A stretch of DNA of 50,338 nucleotides from an uncultured Oscillospiraceae bacterium (lineage in GTDB: Bacteria; Bacillota; Clostridia; Oscillospirales; Oscillospiraceae), in contig CATKZP010000020.1 of the NCBI GenBank assembly GCA_949841355.1, positions 1-50,338 of the forward strand. Direction: 5' to 3'. The notes under the pieces were generated by a model that worked only from the letters and a program-made list of their open reading frames with translations, was not told the origin of the DNA and ran no database searches. Both the position numbers and the translations under genes were made by a program. Numbering within the stretch: the stretch's first letter is position 1; each line of letters opens with the position of its first letter. This document shows, piece by piece, positions 49,831 through 50,338 of the stretch.

Positions 49831-49910
49831 CGACCGTGACGGCTGTGACGGCTTTTTTGAGAGCGGGGGCGGTGTCTAAAACATCGTCACGGTCGTCACG
49901 GCTGTCACGG
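49826..49910. repeat. 16-bp inverted repeat with 9-bp-spaced GTGAC/GTCAC iterations
   Basis: CGTGACGACCGTGACG (49826-49841) is inverted as CGTCACGGTCGTCACG (49885-49900). Within and beyond the arms GTGAC occurs at 49827-49831, 49836-49840 and 49845-49849, and GTCAC at 49886-49890, 49895-49899 and 49904-49908, at 9-bp steps. This could be an origin, a protein-binding array, or a long hairpin. It overlaps the ATPase stop codon. Confidence 0.85.
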
Positions 49911-50251
49911 GGAGCGGCCCAACCCCCACCGCAACCCAGCGGAGCGGTTGCGGTGGGGAGAGGAGGGGCAAGGGAACGGAGTGAGGGATGGCCGCAAGGC
50001 CGTCCCGAATGGAGTGGACTTTACCCCGACGAGGTGCAAGGTGCCCTTTTCAAAGGGCGGCCCTGCTGGGGGAGGCAACCGCAGTTGCCGGGGGCAAAGC
50101 CCCCGCACCCCCTCGGGAGAGCCCACGGCACTTTCGCACCAACGGGGCGAAAGTGTCATAGTGGGTTATTACACTTCCCGCAGGAAGTGACTCCCCCGAA
50201 CCCCCGTCCATTTTCAACAACCAAACATCTGAAACAGGAGGATTTTTGCCT
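49911..50251. other. Hairpin-rich gap with candidate oriT before the relaxase
   Basis: No gene was seen in this part of the 421-bp gap. CCCCACCGCAACC / GGTTGCGGTGGGG (about 49924-49958) is a perfect 13-bp stem. CACTTTCGC / GCGAAAGTG (50129-50155) and ACTTCC / GGAAGT (50173-50188) flank TAGTGGGTTA (50159-50168), which differs by one base from the nick region TAGTGTGTTA of pMV158-type MobV origins as I recall it. The position right before the relaxase gene fits oriT. Confidence 0.55.
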
Positions 50252-50338
50252 ATGGCGAGAGGCGACGGTATTGACCGTACCAACGCAAGAAATATGAGGC
50301 TGACCGAAACCAAGATCGGCAACACCCAGCAGCACAAC
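50252..50338 (+). CDS. MobV/Pre-like relaxase, start only
   Basis: The first 29 residues (MARGDGIDRTNARNMRLTETKIGN...) resemble the N-terminus of plasmid recombination/mobilization (MobV) proteins, in which KIGN...HNER is common. AGGAGG lies upstream of the ATG at 50252. The gene continues beyond the window, so the relaxase histidines are not visible. Confidence 0.6.
   Translation, partial: MARGDGIDRTNARNMRLTETKIGNTQQHN

Larger units (their letters stand above)
46145..50338. mobile_element. Integrative mobilizable element at the 3' end of guaA (left part)
   Basis: Directly after the guaA stop the sequence changes to lower GC and a mobile gene set: repressor, excisionase-like protein, tyrosine integrase, MobC-like, RepA-like ATPase and the start of a MobV-like relaxase. 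guaA 3' ends are a known integration hotspot. Two direct repeats TTGATAGCA (46202-46210 and 46213-46221) resemble integrase arm sites. The right end lies outside the window. Confidence 0.85.

Overview
The window is chromosomal DNA from a GC-rich, spore-forming Firmicute. It carries spoVAD/spoVAE, yabP/yabQ, divIC, ftsEX, a SAM-I riboswitch before metK and a zinc-type L33. The combination of high GC, sporulation genes and a gut-type mobilizable element suggests Oscillospirales (a Flavonifractor/Lawsonibacter-like organism); this is inference. A perfect parS site at 43004-43019 suggests an origin-proximal location.

Layout. 1-3.9 kb: a DUF3796-type membrane protein with a small regulator, acyl-ACP thioesterase with a zinc-ribbon protein, and spoVAD-spoVAE. 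3.9-7.1 kb: a MATE exporter under a dyad-bearing promoter, then SAM-I riboswitch-metK and a duplicated metK 3' end. 7.2-11.7 kb: an O-antigen-ligase-like protein, then two alpha/beta hydrolases followed by an ATP-grasp ligase. 11.9-15 kb: rpmG-secE-nusG-rplK-rplA, divergent from ruvX through promoters that share one -35 region. 15-19.8 kb: ackA, tmcAL, pepT and a rhomboid-like protein without an evident catalytic serine. 19.9-25 kb: feoA-feoB, with feoB split by a 3.0-kb element carrying a large serine recombinase and a DUF5067-type cargo gene. 25-28.9 kb: a MarR-MATE unit with doubled operators, degV, and an AT-rich GNAT gene of foreign composition. 29-34 kb: ftsE-ftsX-M23 peptidase-S41 protease. 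34-38.4 kb: a P-loop kinase-like protein, prfC (with an AUG-UAA start-stop unit in its leader), and a fumarase alpha-like protein with an amidohydrolase. 38.7-40.3 kb: yabP-yabQ-divIC-yabR behind a sigma-E-like promoter. 40.3-45 kb: AI-2E-family transporter, NUDIX, tyrA, metallo-beta-lactamase-fold hydrolase and aroF. The aroF leader encodes a tyrosine-rich peptide followed by a terminator, a candidate ribosome-mediated attenuator. 45.1-46.1 kb: a GMP synthase ATP-pyrophosphatase without a glutaminase domain. 46.15 kb to the end: an integrative mobilizable element abutting the guaA 3' end (repressor, excisionase, tyrosine integrase, MobC-like, RepA-like ATPase, candidate oriT, start of a MobV-like relaxase).

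The strongest leads are the tyrosine leader peptide/attenuator before aroF, the serine-recombinase element whose exact removal would rebuild feoB in frame, the two-hydrolase/ATP-grasp cassette, and the iterated inverted repeat with an oriT-like region in the mobilizable element. No tRNA, rRNA or CRISPR array was seen.
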